A stretch of 64,000 nucleotides of DNA, taken from assembly GCA_905214235.1 (NCBI GenBank), contig CAJMLF010000001.1, positions 138,044-202,043 of the forward strand, in the 5' to 3' direction. Under the pieces are notes generated by a model, which was not told the origin of the DNA, made no database searches, and saw only the letters and a list, made by a program, of their open reading frames with translations. This document shows positions 38,521 through 47,951 of the stretch, one piece after another. The position numbers and the translations under genes are program-made. Within the stretch, counting starts at the first letter, position 1. Every line of letters begins with the position of its first letter. The stretch is from an uncultured bacterium (GTDB lineage: Bacteria > Bacillota > Bacilli > Lactobacillales > Lactobacillaceae).

Positions 38521-39306
38521 TTAAATAATACCAACCATGTGTAGAAGTGGCATAACGATCAACATACTGTCAAAGCGGTCCAGGATTCCCCCGTGACCAG
38601 GCAGAATTTTACCGGAATCCTTGACGCCATAATACCGCTTCAAAGAAGATTCGATTAGGTCCCCTAACTGGCCCATGATCGACAGAATTAGCGTCAGGAT
38701 AATCATGGTAACAAAGCCATCACCAACAGGGAACAGGTACAGGTAGATCGCTAAAATAATGGTTGCAGAGACTGTCCCCCCAATCGATCCTTCCCAGGTC
38801 TTGTTGGGACTAATCTTTGGTGCCAGCTTATTTTTCCCGAGTTTTCGCCCAATCAAGTAAGCGCCACTATCAGTGATCCAGACAATCAGCATCCCGTACA
38901 ACAGGGTCTGGAAATTAATTGCCCGGGCCGCCACAAAGTAGTGGAAGCCCATCCCAATGTACAGCATTGCTAAGGTAATTACGCCCGCATCATCGAAGGT
39001 AAAACGTTGCTTCCGCAAGACAGTGTGGAGTAGCAATAAGACAACCAGCAAGTAGAAGCCAAACCAGCGGGTCGCCACACTGGGTAAGAAATCCAACCAG
39101 TTATCCGGCAAGATTAATAGGGCCACTCCCAGATAACTAACAATCGCCTCAAAAGAGATCACAAACATCCGCTTCATCACGAGGACTTCTGACATCGCAA
39201 TGATTCCTAACACAACAGCAGCAACGGTCAGTGGCCACCCACCATAGATTATCAGTGGAATAAAGATGGCCAGGGCCACGACCGCCGTGATAATTCTCGT
39301 CTTCAC
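38521..39306 (-). CDS. cdsA: Phosphatidate cytidylyltransferase
   Basis: Makes CDP-diacylglycerol from phosphatidic acid and CTP, the precursor of phosphatidylglycerol and cardiolipin. It is an integral membrane protein of 261 residues with about seven hydrophobic segments. The family signature near the C-terminus, RYYGVKDSGKILPGHGG followed by ILDRFDSM, is intact. The start is GTG, eleven bases after GGGAGG. It lies between uppS and rseP in the same operon. Confidence 0.95.
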   Translation of the reverse strand: MKTRIITAVVALAIFIPLIIYGGWPLTVAAVVLGIIAMSEVLVMKRMFVISFEAIVSYLGVALLILPDNWLDFLPSVATRWFGFYLLVVLLLLHTVLRKQRFTFDDAGVITLAMLYIGMGFHYFVAARAINFQTLLYGMLIVWITDSGAYLIGRKLGKNKLAPKISPNKTWEGSIGGTVSATIILAIYLYLFPVGDGFVTMIILTLILSIMGQLGDLIESSLKRYYGVKDSGKILPGHGGILDRFDSMLIVMPLLHMVGII

Positions 39307-39322
39307 TTTTAAAACATCCTCC

Positions 39323-40087
39323 CTATTGGTTCTCTAATCCGCCAAAGCGGCGGTGACGACCTTGAAACTCGATAATGGCCCTCTTCAATGACTCGGCATC
39401 AAAGTCAGGCCAGTGTTCTGGCACAAATTCAAGCTCACTATAAGCAATCTGCCATAGCATAAAGTTGCTAATTCGTTCTTCACCACTCGTCCGAATTAAA
39501 AGGTCGGGGTCCGCGAGTGTCCCCAGGCTGGCAGACATCAGGTGGCGGCTAATCGTTTCTTCGTTAATATCATCTGGTGAAAGCTGGCCTTGTTTTACCT
39601 CACCGGCAATCTGTTTCATGGCCCGCGTAATTTCATCACGGCTTCCGTAGTTTAAGGCGAAGTTGAGCACCATCCCATCACATTTGGCGGTATCCTTAAT
39701 GGCATCGCGGACCGCCTGCTGGGTCTGAACGGGCAGCTTACTTGTATCGCCCATCACCATTACCCGGACGTTGTTTTTAATCAGGTCCGGAACAAAGGTT
39801 GAGAAAAAGCGAATTGGCAGTTGCATCAGGTAATTGACTTCACTGCTGGGTCGCTTCCAATTCTCGGTAGAAAAAGCGTATAGGGATAGGACCTTGACTC
39901 CTAATTTACTAGCCGCAATGGCAACCGTCTTGACGGTCTGCATTCCCTGCTTGTGACCGGCAACCCGGGGCAGGTGCCGCTTTTGGGCCCACCGACCATT
40001 GCCGTCCATGATGATTGCAATATGTTGTGGAACGCGCTGCGGGTCCAACTCTGGCTCAACACCAGCGGTTTTTCTTTTAGAAAACAA
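39323..40087 (-). CDS. uppS: Undecaprenyl diphosphate synthase
   Basis: Cis-prenyltransferase making the C55 lipid carrier for peptidoglycan and other wall polymers. It has 254 residues. The catalytic Asp is in IAIIMDGNGRWAQKR. Further family blocks are VLSLYAFSTENWKRP, LNFALNYGSRDEI and PDLLIRTSGEERISNFMLW. The start is TTG behind GGAGGG. It is first in the uppS-cdsA-rseP-proS-polC operon with a good promoter upstream. Confidence 0.96.
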   Translation of the reverse strand: MFSKRKTAGVEPELDPQRVPQHIAIIMDGNGRWAQKRHLPRVAGHKQGMQTVKTVAIAASKLGVKVLSLYAFSTENWKRPSSEVNYLMQLPIRFFSTFVPDLIKNNVRVMVMGDTSKLPVQTQQAVRDAIKDTAKCDGMVLNFALNYGSRDEITRAMKQIAGEVKQGQLSPDDINEETISRHLMSASLGTLADPDLLIRTSGEERISNFMLWQIAYSELEFVPEHWPDFDAESLKRAIIEFQGRHRRFGGLENQ

Positions 40088-40140
40088 ATTTCTCCCTCCA
40101 TACTATGGTAAATGAATATTTTTAAACAAAGCGCTAATTA

Positions 40141-40170
40141 ATTATAAAGCTCCCGTTAGCGAATTATCAA
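40141..40170 (-). promoter_or_regulatory. Promoter of the uppS-cdsA-rseP-proS operon
   Basis: On the minus strand TTGATA (40165-40170), 18 bp and a perfect TATAAT (40141-40146). Confidence 0.7.
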
Positions 40171-40207
40171 CTCACGGCCGCTTTTTAGCAAAAATTTATA
40201 CCTAATA

Positions 40208-40239
40208 ACAAAAAAGGGGACAGCACGGGCCATCCCCTA
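40208..40239 (-). terminator. Terminator of frr
   Basis: On the minus strand AGGGGA / TCCCCT stem with a 12-base loop and a TTTTTT tail. Confidence 0.8.
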
Positions 40240-40251
40240 GCAGGTAAATGT

Positions 40252-40812
40252 TTATTGGAGCAATTCCTTTTCCTTATCTGCGGCAATTGATTCCAGGTTC
40301 TTAATCCCGGCGTCCGTTTCGTCCTGGACCTTCTTTTCCAGGTCGTGGAATTCGTCATCGTTGAAGTCACCATTCTTGTTGCCCTTCTTCAGGTCATCCA
40401 TGGCTTCACGGCGAACATTACGAACGGCAACCTTAGCCTTTTCCAACTCCGCCTTAACGTCCTTGACCAGTTCCTTACGCCGGTCTTCAGTTAATTGCGG
40501 AATGATCAAGCGAATCGCACTACCATCGTTTTGTGGTGTCAGTCCCAGGTTAGAAGCATAAATTGCCCGTTCAATTTCCTCTAAGATACTTTCGTCGTAC
40601 GGGGTAATCAGCAACTGCCGTGCTTCCGGAATTGTGATCGAAGCAACCTGGTTCAGCGGCGTTTCTGCTCCGTAATATTCAACCTTAACAGAGTTCAGAA
40701 GGCTCGCATTGGCTTGCCCTGCCCGGATATCGGCAAGGGTTCTTTGCAATGCTTCCCCCGACTTCTTCATCTTTGTTTTTGCGTCATTTAAGATTTCTTT
40801 ACTTGATGCCAT
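40252..40812 (-). CDS. frr: Ribosome recycling factor
   Basis: With EF-G, RRF splits the post-termination ribosome so that subunits can be reused. It has the standard 186 residues. Family blocks are [35 protein letters not shown] and [20 protein letters not shown]. It starts 3 bp after pyrH, and the pyrH-frr pair is near-universal in bacteria. Confidence 0.97.
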   Translation of the reverse strand: MASSKEILNDAKTKMKKSGEALQRTLADIRAGQANASLLNSVKVEYYGAETPLNQVASITIPEARQLLITPYDESILEEIERAIYASNLGLTPQNDGSAIRLIIPQLTEDRRKELVKDVKAELEKAKVAVRNVRREAMDDLKKGNKNGDFNDDEFHDLEKKVQDETDAGIKNLESIAADKEKELLQ

Positions 40813-40815
40813 AAT

Positions 40816-41556
<741 letters not shown>

Positions 41557-41570
41557 TTATCAACCTTGTA

Positions 41571-41602
41571 AAAAAGGACGCACTTAATAAGTACGTCCTT
41601 CT
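41571..41602 (-). terminator. Terminator of tsf
   Basis: On the minus strand AAGGACGTACTT / AAGTGCGTCCTT followed by TTTT. It lies ahead of pyrH. Confidence 0.85.
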
Positions 41603-41616
41603 CGCCAATCGAACGC

Positions 41617-42492
41617 TTAGTTCATTTGGTCCTTAACTTCTTTAGCAAAGTCGTCTTGCTTCTTTTCGATTCCCTCACCAACTTCGTAACGGATGAAGGA
41701 CTTCAGTTCACCGTTGTTAGCCTTAACGAATTCAGCAACGGTCTTGTCAGAATCCTTAACGAATTCCTGGTCAGCCAGGCAGATTTGGGACAAGAACTTG
41801 TTCAAACGCCCTTCAACAATCTTGTCAACAATCTTAGCAGGCTTGCCTTCGTTCAAAGTTTCTTCCTTGAAGACAGCGCGTTCGTGGTCAAGACGTTCCT
41901 TGGAAACATCGTCACGAGTCATGAATTCAGGGTTGATAGCAGCAACGTGCATTGCAACGTCCTTAGCAGTAGCTTCATCGGCACCCTTCAGAACAACTAA
42001 GGCAGCAATTTGGCCACCTTGGTGGAGGTAAGCACCGAAGGAATCACCGTCGTCCTTTTCAACGACTTCAAAACGCCGCAGGCTAACCTTTTCACCGGTC
42101 TTTTGGGTGGTGCTGATGATATCATCCTTCAGCGTACCATTATCGGTCTTAATTGCCAAAGCTTCGTCAACGTTGGCCGGCTTGTTTTCACTAATTAACT
42201 TAGTGATCTTCTTCAGCAGGTCCTTGAATGGGTCACTGGCAGCAACGAAGTCCGTTTCGGAGTTCAGTTCAACAATTGCGGCCGTATTGCCGTTAACTGC
42301 GATGTCTGCTAAACCTTCAGCAGCAACCCGGCTGCTCTTCTTAGCAGCCTTGGCGATTCCCTTTTCACGAAGGTAATCCATTGCCTTGTCCATGTCACCA
42401 TCACTTGCAACCAATGCCTTCTTGGCATCCATGATTCCGGCACCGGACTTCTTCCGTAATTCCATAACTTGAGCAGCTTTAATTTCAGCCAT
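41617..42492 (-). CDS. tsf: Translation elongation factor Ts
   Basis: Guanine nucleotide exchange factor for EF-Tu, 291 residues. The N-terminal UBA-like domain is [19 protein letters not shown], the core motif [14 protein letters not shown] is intact, and the dimerisation and C-terminal parts follow. It is downstream of rpsB, as in nearly all bacteria, with a hairpin terminator in between that can lower its level relative to S2. Confidence 0.97.
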   Translation of the reverse strand: MAEIKAAQVMELRKKSGAGIMDAKKALVASDGDMDKAMDYLREKGIAKAAKKSSRVAAEGLADIAVNGNTAAIVELNSETDFVAASDPFKDLLKKITKLISENKPANVDEALAIKTDNGTLKDDIISTTQKTGEKVSLRRFEVVEKDDGDSFGAYLHQGGQIAALVVLKGADEATAKDVAMHVAAINPEFMTRDDVSKERLDHERAVFKEETLNEGKPAKIVDKIVEGRLNKFLSQICLADQEFVKDSDKTVAEFVKANNGELKSFIRYEVGEGIEKKQDDFAKEVKDQMN

Positions 42493-42530
42493 GACAGAGT
42501 CTCTCCTTTAACAGTTAATAAGTTTTACAA

Positions 42531-42584
42531 AAAAAGGACTGTTTGTACTCAGGGCCACAATGGTCCATAACACAAAACAGCCCA
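42531..42584 (-). terminator. Hairpin between rpsB and tsf (partial terminator)
   Basis: On the minus strand GGGCTGTTTTGT / ACAAACAGTCC with one bulge and a seven-T tail. A short internal stem (GGACCATTGTGGCCC) may form in the loop. Confidence 0.75.
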
Positions 42585-42604
42585 AGTATTAATCGGTTTT
42601 TAAA

Positions 42605-43393
42605 TTACTTGCCTTCAACACTGTTCTTGAGGTTCTTCAGAGAATCTTCACTAACAGTAGTGTCTTCAGCAGCTTCTTCGGCATCAGCATCTGCTTGTTG
42701 AGCTTCATCTTGACCTTGCTTACCTTCAACAATTGCGTCGGCCATCTTGGAAGTAATCAGACGAACGGCACGAATTGCGTCATCGTTAGAAGGAATTACG
42801 TAGTCGATGTCATCTGGGTCGGTGTTCGTATCAACCATGGCAACGATTGGGATGTGGAGCTTTTGTGCTTCCTTAACAGCGATTTGTTCCTTGTGTGGGT
42901 CAACGATGAACAGTACGTCTGGGATCCGAGGCATGTCTTCGATACCGCCGAGGAACCGTTCCAGCTTTTCACGTTGCTTAGTCAGAACAGCAACTTCCTT
43001 CTTTGGCAGAACATCAAAGGTACCGTCTTCGGACATCTTCTTTAATTCCTTCAGACGAGCGATCCGGGATTGGATGGTCTTCCAGTTAGTCAAGGTCCCA
43101 CCTAACCAACGGTGGTTAACGTAGAATTGACCTGCACGGGTAGCTTCTTCTTCAATTGAGTCTTGAGCTTGCTTCTTGGTACCAACAAAGAGAACAACTC
43201 CGCCATCAGCGGCAACGTTCTTCATGTAGTCGTAAGCAGTATCAATCAGCTTAACAGTCTTTTGTAAGTCAATGATGTAAATACCGTTACGTTCAGTGAA
43301 GATGTATTGTTCCATCTTTGGGTTCCAACGACGAGTTTGGTGACCGAAGTGGACACCTGCTTCAAGCAATTGCTTCATAGTAACAACAGACAT
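42605..43393 (-). CDS. rpsB: 30S ribosomal protein S2
   Basis: Primary 30S protein, 262 residues. Blocks include [37 protein letters not shown] and [13 protein letters not shown]; the C-terminal tail is acidic ([19 protein letters not shown]). GGAGG precedes the ATG. It starts the rpsB-tsf unit behind a leader of about 115 bases; S2 commonly autoregulates its operon through such leaders. Confidence 0.97.
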   Translation of the reverse strand: MSVVTMKQLLEAGVHFGHQTRRWNPKMEQYIFTERNGIYIIDLQKTVKLIDTAYDYMKNVAADGGVVLFVGTKKQAQDSIEEEATRAGQFYVNHRWLGGTLTNWKTIQSRIARLKELKKMSEDGTFDVLPKKEVAVLTKQREKLERFLGGIEDMPRIPDVLFIVDPHKEQIAVKEAQKLHIPIVAMVDTNTDPDDIDYVIPSNDDAIRAVRLITSKMADAIVEGKQGQDEAQQADADAEEAAEDTTVSEDSLKNLKNSVEGK

Positions 43394-43509
43394 AAAAATA
43401 CCTCCAAATTGTTTTTCCTCCCCATGAGTCGTCTAAGAATGGGAACCATTACTGGCACATCCCTTCTTATCGTCACAGGTGTGTTATATGTTATTAAACA
43501 CCGCTTAAT

Positions 43510-43538
43510 AGTATACAAAAAAGCTTGTCTAATGACAA
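43510..43538 (-). promoter_or_regulatory. Promoter of rpsB, embedded in the upstream terminator
   Basis: On the minus strand TTGTCA (43533-43538), 17 bp and TATACT (43510-43515). The -35 lies in the loop and arm of the hairpin that ends the neighbouring yazA-like gene. Confidence 0.7.
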
Positions 43539-43545
43539 GCTTTTT
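43516..43545. terminator. Terminator of the yazA-like gene
   Basis: AAAAAGCTTGTC / GACAAGCTTTTT with a four-base loop. It overlaps the gene's stop codon on one side and the rpsB promoter on the other. Confidence 0.85.
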
Positions 43546-43864
43546 AACCTTTTCTTTTGGTGTTTTGGTGGTTCAAAACAAAATAGTGTGCCACGTCGAT
43601 TCCGTGGGCCTTTAGGAACCGTTCTTTTTTCTGCCGCGTTTGGTGTTTAAAATGGTATTCTGCACTGAGGGCGGCATGTTTACTGCCGAATTCCTGCTGG
43701 TAAATCAACTGGAGGGGGTGGCGGCTCTTCACCCGGGTGTACTTGGCTCCCTTATAAGTCTGGTGCTGGTCAAAGCGCCGTTGGACATTATCAGTAAAGC
43801 CGCAGTAAAGGCTGTCGTCGGCACAGTACAGGACATAGATATAATAAGGTTTACTCTTTGCCAT
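43544..43864 (-). CDS. GIY-YIG nuclease superfamily protein (UPF0213/YazA type)
   Basis: A 106-residue single-domain GIY-YIG protein. The domain opens with YYIYVLYCADDSLYCGFTDN, in which the two motif tyrosines and the glycines are kept, and has a conserved Arg in VQRRFDQH. The glutamate expected near the C-terminus is in LSAEYHFK. The biological role of this family is unknown; nuclease activity is inferred from fold. It overlaps the preceding methyltransferase gene by 14 bp. The same pairing (yabB-yazA) is found in Bacillus. Confidence 0.9.
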   Translation of the reverse strand: MAKSKPYYIYVLYCADDSLYCGFTDNVQRRFDQHQTYKGAKYTRVKSRHPLQLIYQQEFGSKHAALSAEYHFKHQTRQKKERFLKAHGIDVAHYFVLNHQNTKRKG

Positions 43865-44612
43865 ATAAAAGCTTCCTCACTGCTGGAAGGTATTCCCCAT
43901 CGTCCCCGTTAACAATAATCGGTGGAACAACCTTCATCCCCCCGGGCTTCCCATCCTTGATCACCTCAATCAGCATCATATTCGCTTCCCGTCCTGGTTT
44001 TGGATAGATGAAGCGCAGTCGTTTGGGAACCAGGCGGTGTTCTTGAAGGGTCGTCAGGATTTCTGTTAAGCGGTCCGGGCGGTGAACCAGGTATCCGTGA
44101 CCGTTCATCTTCAATAGGCCACTCATCTGCTGAGCAACCATCGTGAAGTTCGTCTTAATCTCGTGGCGGGCAATCGCGAGGTAGCGGTTAGGGTTACGTT
44201 GACTTTTTTCCGTGACGGGAAAATAAGGCGGGTTGCAGAGGACCACATCGACAGAATCCTTAGGCACCTGGGCGAAGATATCGGCAATGTCCATATTTAA
44301 AACGCGGTAACGGTTATCAAGTTGATTAAGTTGAATGCTGCGGGCGGCCATATCCGCCAGACGTTTCTGGATTTCCACTTCAGTAAAGGTCCCGCCTAAC
44401 TTGTCATGAAGGAAGAGCCCCACTGCCCCGTTACCGGCACACAAATCGACCGTTTTCAGGCGGTGACGGTGGTTGGGACGGACAAAGTCGGCCAGCAAAA
44501 CCGCATCGAGGGAAAAGGCAAAGCAGGACGGACTCTGAATAATTTTGACGTCCTGGCTATATAACTGGTCGATTCGCTCGTCGCCACGTAAGAATTTCGT
44601 TGGTTCATTCAT
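43851..44612 (-). CDS. tRNA1(Val) adenine37-N6-methyltransferase family protein
   Basis: A 253-residue class I SAM methyltransferase of the YfiC/TrmN6 (YabB) group, which modifies A37 of tRNA-Val in E. coli. The SAM site is VDLCAGNGAVGLFL, and the N6-adenine catalytic motif NPPY occurs in VVLCNPPYFPV. The N-terminus contains IIQSPSCFAFSLDAVLLADF, typical of the family. AAAGGGG precedes ATG. The downstream GIY-YIG gene overlaps its end, so the two are translationally coupled. The tRNA target in this organism is inferred. Confidence 0.88.
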   Translation of the reverse strand: MNEPTKFLRGDERIDQLYSQDVKIIQSPSCFAFSLDAVLLADFVRPNHRHRLKTVDLCAGNGAVGLFLHDKLGGTFTEVEIQKRLADMAARSIQLNQLDNRYRVLNMDIADIFAQVPKDSVDVVLCNPPYFPVTEKSQRNPNRYLAIARHEIKTNFTMVAQQMSGLLKMNGHGYLVHRPDRLTEILTTLQEHRLVPKRLRFIYPKPGREANMMLIEVIKDGKPGGMKVVPPIIVNGDDGEYLPAVRKLLYGKE

Positions 44613-44703
44613 CGCTATTTCCCCTTTTGTCCTTGCAAGTTGATCTTTTTTTAGTCATACTTTAGCTTTGAAGTATCATTTAACATAGATTGGAAGAATA
44701 AAA

Positions 44704-45342
44704 ATGCTTTACACATTCTTAGTAAAAATCGTCAATCCATTTTTGACATTGATTAACGGGCGCGCCCGTATCTACAATCGGGAAAACCTCCCCGACGGTA
44801 ACTACATTATTGTAGCACCCCACCGGACATGGATGGACCCCGTTTTATTAGCCCTTGCCGTTTGGCCAAAGAAATTTAGCTTTATGGCTAAAAAGGAGTT
44901 ATTTAAGAATCCAATCGCGGGCTGGTTTTTAAGGGCCCTTAATGCCTACCCAGTAGATAGAAAGCACCCGGGCCCATCCGCCATTAAAACACCGGTGAAG
45001 TTCCTGCGTAACGGTGATCTTTCCACAATTATTTTTCCCAGTGGTTCCCGTTACTCAGCCAAGCTCAAGGGTGGCGCAACCCTGATTGCTAAATTAGCGA
45101 ACGTGCCCCTCGTTCCGGCAGTCTACCAGGGGCCCCTTAAGTTTGGGCAACTCTTCACTCGCAAGCCACGTAAGATTGCTTTTGGCAAGCCGATTTACGT
45201 TGACCGGAAGAAAAAGCTAAATGAAGAGTACGAGGCAGAATTGGAAAACGAGATGCAGACGGCCTTTGATGACCTCGACAAGCAGATTGACCCCAGCTTC
45301 GTTTACGTCATGCCCCCAAAGCCTAAAGACGATGATTTTTAA
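44704..45342 (+). CDS. plsC: 1-acyl-sn-glycerol-3-phosphate acyltransferase
   Basis: Membrane-associated acyltransferase that converts lysophosphatidic acid to phosphatidic acid. It has 212 residues. The HX4D motif is APHRTWMDPVLL. The second motif, usually FPEGTRS, here reads FPSGSRYS, a variant common in lactobacilli. The fourth motif is NVPLVPAVYQGP. A hydrophobic N-terminal helix (TFLVKIVNPFLTLI) should anchor it. GGAAG precedes the ATG. It stands alone and divergent from trmN6, ending at a bidirectional terminator. Confidence 0.92.
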   Translation: MLYTFLVKIVNPFLTLINGRARIYNRENLPDGNYIIVAPHRTWMDPVLLALAVWPKKFSFMAKKELFKNPIAGWFLRALNAYPVDRKHPGPSAIKTPVKFLRNGDLSTIIFPSGSRYSAKLKGGATLIAKLANVPLVPAVYQGPLKFGQLFTRKPRKIAFGKPIYVDRKKKLNEEYEAELENEMQTAFDDLDKQIDPSFVYVMPPKPKDDDF

Positions 45343-45349
45343 TTAAAAA

Positions 45350-45396
45350 TATAGGACTTCAATGTTTGGTAAACCAGGCATTGAAGTCCTATTCTT
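45350..45396. terminator. Bidirectional terminator between plsC and yneF
   Basis: AGGACTTCAATG / CATTGAAGTCCT arms flanked by an A-run and a T-run. Confidence 0.88.
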
Positions 45397-45417
45397 TTAT
45401 ATAAGTCACCCGGCCAA

Positions 45418-45642
45418 TTACTTATTAGCCTTACGTGCTTGTGCCTTCATCGTTTGCATCATTTGATGTAACTTCCGGCTGGATGGCTTCTGCCCCATCT
45501 GGAGCATCATTGTCCGCAACATTTCCTCAGAAATTGGGGGATTATTACGAAGGTAGTTTTCCATGTACTTACGAGCACCGAAGAAGCCGATTAATAAACC
45601 AACCAGCAGCGCCAGAATGACAAATAAAATCGTCATACCCAA
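45418..45642 (-). CDS. yneF: YneF family (UPF0154) small membrane protein
   Basis: A 74-residue protein with one N-terminal membrane segment (ILFVILALLVGLLIGFFGA) and a basic cytoplasmic part containing RKYMENYLRNNPPISEEM, the UPF0154 signature. Function is unknown; it is nearly universal in Firmicutes. The start is TTG, eight bases after AAAGGAGG; an ATG two codons later is spaced too far. Its neighbours ynzC-like and lexA are also its neighbours in Bacillus. Confidence 0.9.
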   Translation of the reverse strand: MGMTILFVILALLVGLLIGFFGARKYMENYLRNNPPISEEMLRTMMLQMGQKPSSRKLHQMMQTMKAQARKANK

Positions 45643-45716
45643 GATTGCTTCCTCCTTTGTTAAGTTACCTTTTCATCTTACACGAATGTTTAACACTTGA
45701 AAAGTAGCAAATTAAA

Positions 45717-45968
45717 TTAATCGTCACGGAGACCTTTCTTCCGCTGGATTTCCTTCACCTTTTCAGGTGTGACTTCCTTTCCTTCATTGTTGTAGATCCG
45801 CATCATCTCAATGTTGCTCCGCATGGTCTCACGGAAGTTCTTGATGTATTCACGGCGCAGGCGTTCACGTTCCCGGGTTTCGGCCTCAGTAAGGCCCTCC
45901 TTCTTATTTTTGTGGGCAAGCTCATTGATCCGCTTTAAAAGCTTTTCCTGTTCCTTTGATTCTGTCAT
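45717..45968 (-). CDS. DUF896 / UPF0291 (YnzC-like) protein
   Basis: An 83-residue soluble, highly charged helical protein. The family pattern is KLLKRINELAHKNKKEGLTE followed by ERLRREYIKNFR and VTPEKVKEIQRKKG. Relatives include Bacillus YnzC, which forms a helical hairpin; function is unknown. GGAGG precedes ATG. It is divergent from lexA and close to yneF. Confidence 0.92.
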   Translation of the reverse strand: MTESKEQEKLLKRINELAHKNKKEGLTEAETRERERLRREYIKNFRETMRSNIEMMRIYNNEGKEVTPEKVKEIQRKKGLRDD

Positions 45969-46033
45969 TAAGCTGACCTCCAGTTCTTTAATTCACAATA
46001 TCATTTTAAATTAATCACTTTTTTTGTCAATTG

Positions 46034-46047
46034 CGAACGTACGTTTG
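46034..46047. promoter_or_regulatory. SOS box (LexA operator)
   Basis: CGAACGTACGTTTG matches the Gram-positive consensus CGAACRNRYGTTYC at 13 of 14 positions. It lies at the -35 side of a TATGAT -10 (46063-46068) about 37 bp before the lexA start, so LexA should repress its own gene. Confidence 0.88.
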
Positions 46048-46104
46048 AAATTCCGGTAAGGCTATGATATCCTTAAGATAATAATAAATTAATGAGGTGC
46101 TATC

Positions 46105-46731
46105 ATGGCAAAACCGGCAAAAAATAAACAAATGGCTGTTCTAAGTTTTATTCACAAGCAGGTCACTGACCACGGCTACCCGCCAACCGTTCGTGAAATC
46201 TGTAGTGCGGTCGGCCTTTCATCAACTTCAACCGTCCACGGTCATATTAACCGTCTAATTGAAGGGGGCTTTTTGGAAAAGGACCCTGCTAAGCCACGGG
46301 CACTGGAAATCACGCCAAAAGGGCTGGACCTCTTGGGGGTAAAGCCACGCCAGACAAAAATTCCCCTGTTAGGGGTGGTTACGGCGGGGCAACCAATTCT
46401 TGCCGTAGAAGACGCCACGGACTTTTTCCCCATTCCACCTTCTATCCAGGACAACAACGACTTGTTCATGTTAACGATTCGGGGAACCAGTATGATCAAG
46501 GCCGGCATTTTAAACGGTGACCAAGTAATCGTCCGTAAACAGTCCACCGCCAAGAACGGTGACATTGTCATCGCAATGAACGATGATAATGAGGCCACCT
46601 GCAAGCGATTCTTTAAGGAAAAGAATCGTTTCCGTCTCCAACCCGAAAATGATACCATGGACCCGATTTTTCTCAAGAACGTTAAGATCCTGGGAAAGGT
46701 TGTCGGTCTCTTCCGCGACAATATTTTTTAA
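46105..46731 (+). CDS. lexA: SOS repressor LexA
   Basis: Repressor of the DNA-damage response that cleaves itself when RecA filaments form. It has 208 residues. The winged helix-turn-helix is [20 protein letters not shown]. The Ala-Gly cleavage site is in VVTAGQP, the catalytic serine in RGTSMIKAG and the catalytic lysine in [18 protein letters not shown] precedes ATG. It is autoregulated through the SOS box upstream. Confidence 0.97.
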   Translation: MAKPAKNKQMAVLSFIHKQVTDHGYPPTVREICSAVGLSSTSTVHGHINRLIEGGFLEKDPAKPRALEITPKGLDLLGVKPRQTKIPLLGVVTAGQPILAVEDATDFFPIPPSIQDNNDLFMLTIRGTSMIKAGILNGDQVIVRKQSTAKNGDIVIAMNDDNEATCKRFFKEKNRFRLQPENDTMDPIFLKNVKILGKVVGLFRDNIF

Positions 46732-46746
46732 CTACTTAGCTAACAA

Positions 46747-46790
46747 AGGCGTCAGGACTCGAAGATACGAGTGCTGGCGCCCCTTTTTAT
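46747..46790. terminator. Bidirectional terminator between lexA and mvaS
   Basis: GGCGTCAGGACTCG / CGAGTGCTGGCGCC hairpin with T-rich tail on the plus side and AAA on the other. Confidence 0.82.
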
Positions 46791-47947
46791 TATTGTTGTT
46801 TGTAAATCCGCTGATGATTTTGCTGCCCCGCGAGAACAAAGGGGGCATGGTCATTGCCGAGGTCAAATTCCACATCCTGCTCATCCATCCCCAGCTGGTG
46901 GTTAAACATGTCCTCATATTCCGCAATTGAGACCTGGTGGCGCTTTTGAAGCATTGCTTGGACATCATTAGTATAGTCCAAGAAGTGCGGCTGAACGATT
47001 CCCGTGTAAAACTCACCTTCGGCACCGGAACCGTAACTAAACATGCCCAACCGGTCACCAGCCTTGACCTGCCCATTTTGCAGGAACGAAAGGAGGGCGA
47101 GGTAGAGTGAACCGGTGTATAGGTTGCCGACCTGGCGGCAGTACAATTGACTGGCGGTAAGCGCCGTGCGCAACCGAGTTGCCACTGGATCCTGCCGGTC
47201 ACCCAGGACCCCTTCCAGGGCCTTCTTACCCATCTTAGTGAATGGCAGGTGGAAAAGCAGGCCCGCAAAATCAGCGAGCTGGTGGCCAGTCATCATTTGA
47301 TAACGGGTAAATACCTGTTTGAAGAAGTCAACGTAAACGTTGGTTGAGTATTTACCATCCACCATTGCCTCAGTGGCATAGAGGGGACGCCAGAAGTCCA
47401 TCACGTCTTTTGTCAGGTTCACGCTTGTCGGTTCAATTGCCAAAATGTGGGGGTTGGCACTAATCAGCATGGAAACGGCACCTGCCCCCTGGGTAACCTC
47501 GCCCGCCGTTTGCAAACCGTAGCGGGCGATATCGGCGGCAATGATTAGCACCGTCTCTTGGGGATGTAATGCTACCAGGCCGCGGGCAAATTGAATTCCC
47601 GCCGTTCCCGCGTAACAGGCTTCCTTTAGTTCAACTGCGCGGACATAGTCGTTGAGGCCCAGTAATTCTTTGATATTAATCGCACTTGCCTTAGAGTTGT
47701 CAACACCCGACTCAGTGGCGACGATGATTGTCGATAGGTGATCAATAACCTGCTTAGTCATAAGCTTCTGAGCAGCGGCGGCCCCCAGCGTAACGATGTC
47801 TTGGGTGGGTGGAACAACGGCCTGCTGGTCTTGGCCAATTCCAATTGTGTACTTATTCGGATCAACACCCCGAACTTTGGCTAGTTCGCGGAGGTCAATA
47901 TAATCGTTTGTCGTGGCAAAAGCCATCTGGTCAATTCCAATCTTCAT
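46790..47947 (-). CDS. mvaS: Hydroxymethylglutaryl-CoA synthase
   Basis: Condenses acetyl-CoA with acetoacetyl-CoA to HMG-CoA in the mevalonate pathway, which supplies isoprenoids (including the substrate of uppS) in lactobacilli. It has 385 residues. The catalytic residues are visible: Glu in IVATESGVDNSKA, Cys in LKEACYAGTAGIQ and His in LLFHLPFTKMGKKA. It starts MKIGIDQMAFATTN behind GGGGGA. The neighbouring lexA and RNase H genes are common partners in lactobacilli. Confidence 0.95.
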   Translation of the reverse strand: MKIGIDQMAFATTNDYIDLRELAKVRGVDPNKYTIGIGQDQQAVVPPTQDIVTLGAAAAQKLMTKQVIDHLSTIIVATESGVDNSKASAINIKELLGLNDYVRAVELKEACYAGTAGIQFARGLVALHPQETVLIIAADIARYGLQTAGEVTQGAGAVSMLISANPHILAIEPTSVNLTKDVMDFWRPLYATEAMVDGKYSTNVYVDFFKQVFTRYQMMTGHQLADFAGLLFHLPFTKMGKKALEGVLGDRQDPVATRLRTALTASQLYCRQVGNLYTGSLYLALLSFLQNGQVKAGDRLGMFSYGSGAEGEFYTGIVQPHFLDYTNDVQAMLQKRHQVSIAEYEDMFNHQLGMDEQDVEFDLGNDHAPFVLAGQQNHQRIYKQQ

Positions 47948-47951
47948 ACTG

